DNA of 21,934 nt from a virus, in IMG/VR virus record IMGVR_UViG_3300037294_000132, positions 1 through 21,934 of that record, one strand, 5' to 3'. Under the pieces are notes generated by a model. The model saw only the letters and a list, made by a program, of their open reading frames with translations. It did not search any database and was not told the origin of the DNA. The first letter of the stretch is position 1. The number at the start of each line of letters is the position of its first letter. A program made the translations under genes and the position numbers. Of the stretch, positions 20,987 through 21,934 are shown piece after piece.

Positions 20987-21026
20987 TGTTAACTGCTGTG
21001 CGGATTAATAATAAAAATATATAGAT

Positions 21027-21425
21027 ATGAAAATACTTTGGTTAGATGACTTGCGCAACCCTTATATTGATTTAGAGGGGCGAGTTCCAAAAGAAAAGGG
21101 AATAGTAGAATGGGTTTTGAACTATGAACAATTTACACAGTGGATTGAAAAGTTTGGACTACCTAAAATTATTTCTTTTGACCACGATTTAGCTGATGAA
21201 CATTATACACCAGAAGAATATTGGCATGATTACCAAGTTAGTAAAGACTACCAAGTCTCTCAAACTTATCAAGAGAAAACAGGTATGGACTGTGCTAAAT
21301 GGTTAGTAGATTATTGCATGGACAACAAGGTTAAACTACCTAAATTCTATGTTCATTCTGCTAATCCAGTGGGGGCTGACAATATAAGGGGCTTATTAAA
21401 TAACTACCTAAAGCATTGCAGTTAA
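21027..21425 (+). CDS. cREC (cyclic-phosphate processing receiver-like) domain protein
   Basis: A 132-residue single-domain protein: MKILWLDDLRNPYIDLEGRV with Asp7 and Asp8, LPKIISFDHDLADEHY with His53 and Asp54, TGMDCAKWLVDYCMDN (85-100), and KFYVHSANPVGADNIRGLLN with His110. The DD, FDHDL and VHSANP motifs are those of the cREC family, receiver-fold proteins common in phages and proposed to act on cyclic phosphates of RNA ends. No RNA ligase is in view. An internal DYQVS duplication (residues 68-78) is seen. It is flanked by gaps of 165 and 58 bp and stands alone. Confidence 0.8.
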   Translation: MKILWLDDLRNPYIDLEGRVPKEKGIVEWVLNYEQFTQWIEKFGLPKIISFDHDLADEHYTPEEYWHDYQVSKDYQVSQTYQEKTGMDCAKWLVDYCMDNKVKLPKFYVHSANPVGADNIRGLLNNYLKHCS

Positions 21426-21483
21426 CGTACCCTTTTAAGGAAAGTGCTGACTAGATTAATTAATAAATTTAAAAATAAACAAA

Positions 21484-21798
21484 ATGCAAAGAGTTGAATA
21501 TTCTAAAGAAGAAATTGATAATATTATTTTAAATAATAAGCAATTAGAAAGCGAAAATAAAAATCTAAAACTTGAAAACAAAGAACTAAAACAAGCATTT
21601 TCTTTAAAAGATGTTGGCAACTGGTTTAATGGGTTAAAAGAAACGCCTTCTGAGGAAAGACTAGAGTTTAGCAGATTTGTATTAGTTAAAAACAATAATG
21701 GTCTGTATAAAGTTGATAGATATGACTATCTGCATAATATGTGGATGTCTTCTGCGTGGGACAAGAACGAAACAAAATGGATAGAGCTACCAAGTTAA
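21484..21798 (+). CDS. coiled-coil protein with DUF551-like C-terminus
   Basis: 104 residues. Residues 8-37 are a strong coiled coil (LNNKQLESENKNLKLENKEL), which should make a dimer or trimer. The C-terminal part RFVLVKNNNGLYKVDRYDYL, then NMWMSSAWDKNETKWIELPS, resembles small phage DUF551-type domains ('VLV...W.....W.plP'). The role is unknown. It starts 58 bp after the cREC gene, in a gap with GTTAACG at its beginning. Confidence 0.6.
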   Translation: MQRVEYSKEEIDNIILNNKQLESENKNLKLENKELKQAFSLKDVGNWFNGLKETPSEERLEFSRFVLVKNNNGLYKVDRYDYLHNMWMSSAWDKNETKWIELPS

Positions 21799-21934
21799 AC
21801 TTGTTGCCAACGGTTTGGCTATGATGTCGGTTTTTATTTTTCTTAAAAACTGCATTATAGGTAGTGTTATACCCTGTTTTTTTAAGCGTTTGGAAAATAA
21901 TTTACATAAAAGTGTATTTTTATTTGGTAGTTAG
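21799..21934. other. start of another junction, cut by the window edge
   Basis: No gene is seen. The stretch begins with TTGTTGCCAACGGTTTGGCT, the same CCAACG-type left arm that follows other genes in this array. The right arm, if any, lies outside the window. T-rich tracts are present (21833-21841, 21877-21883), but no convincing stem precedes them. Confidence 0.4.

Noticed and set aside
21889-21926. Promoter near the right edge (TTTG at 21889, TATTTTTATTTG)
   Set aside because: Spacing and the -7 sequence do not fit TAnnTTTG, and the gene it would serve is outside the window.
19653-21934. Classical integron attC sites
   Set aside because: The gaps fold and have AAC/GTT-like ends, but the strict RYYYAAC and GTTRRRY boxes are not met and no integrase is in the window; kept as a cassette-like finding only.
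1-21934. CRISPR arrays, tRNA or rRNA genes
   Set aside because: No regularly spaced repeats, no cloverleaf-type sequence with a TTCGA arm and acceptor stem, and no rRNA-like stretch were seen. The only regular repeat is the coding GAGAAA tract.

Overview
The window is about 22 kb of AT-rich DNA that reads as part of a tailed (siphovirus-like) bacteriophage or prophage of a Bacteroidota host, most likely a flavobacterium. This rests on three things: promoters of the Bacteroidota type (TTG or TTTG, about 19 bp, then TAnnTTTG), gene starts without Shine-Dalgarno sites, and families typical of such phages (XkdF-like protease, PBSX-type large terminase, Sak annealing protein, DUF3127-type SSB, RusA, T7-like primase-helicase). 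No integrase, lysis gene, portal or DNA polymerase is visible here.

Layout. Everything left of about 12.2 kb is on the minus strand: a sigma-like regulator, three tiny genes, small and large terminase, a tail assembly chaperone with a probable -1 ribosomal frameshift, tail-terminator-like and neck-like proteins, two large tail or baseplate proteins, the tape measure, the prohead protease, a 44-residue Cys-rich protein, a scaffold-like protein, the major capsid candidate, and a partial structural gene running off the left edge. Most of these genes overlap or abut (ATGA, TAATG), so they form one late operon. An intrinsic terminator sits after the capsid gene.

A divergent control region (12.205-12.374 kb) holds back-to-back promoters, two palindromes and a tandem direct repeat. 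To its right, on the plus strand, come eight tiny early genes and then the replication and recombination operon: Sak, DUF3310, SSB, DUF6965-like, DnaA domain IV-like, RusA, DUF6291-like and primase-helicase. Between RusA and the DUF6291-like gene lies a candidate small structured RNA or attenuator with its own promoter, a possible pseudoknot and a terminator. A second promoter at 18.94 kb carries the same direct-repeat boxes as the early promoter and drives two small genes, closed by a terminator at 19.34 kb.

From 19.34 kb to the right edge the style changes. Single genes (Zn-ribbon-like, C5 cytosine methyltransferase with a clamp-binding tail, small membrane protein, cREC receiver protein, DUF551-like protein) are separated by gaps of 58-195 bp. 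Several gaps begin with CCAACG and end in a GTTG/GTTAAC-type arm; two are clearly homologous and fold into long imperfect hairpins. This looks like an accessory, cassette-like region.

The observations most worth following up are the tail-chaperone frameshift, the RNA at 16.34-16.42 kb, and the structured junctions of the right-hand gene array. All functional names come from reading motifs and gene context; no database search was possible.
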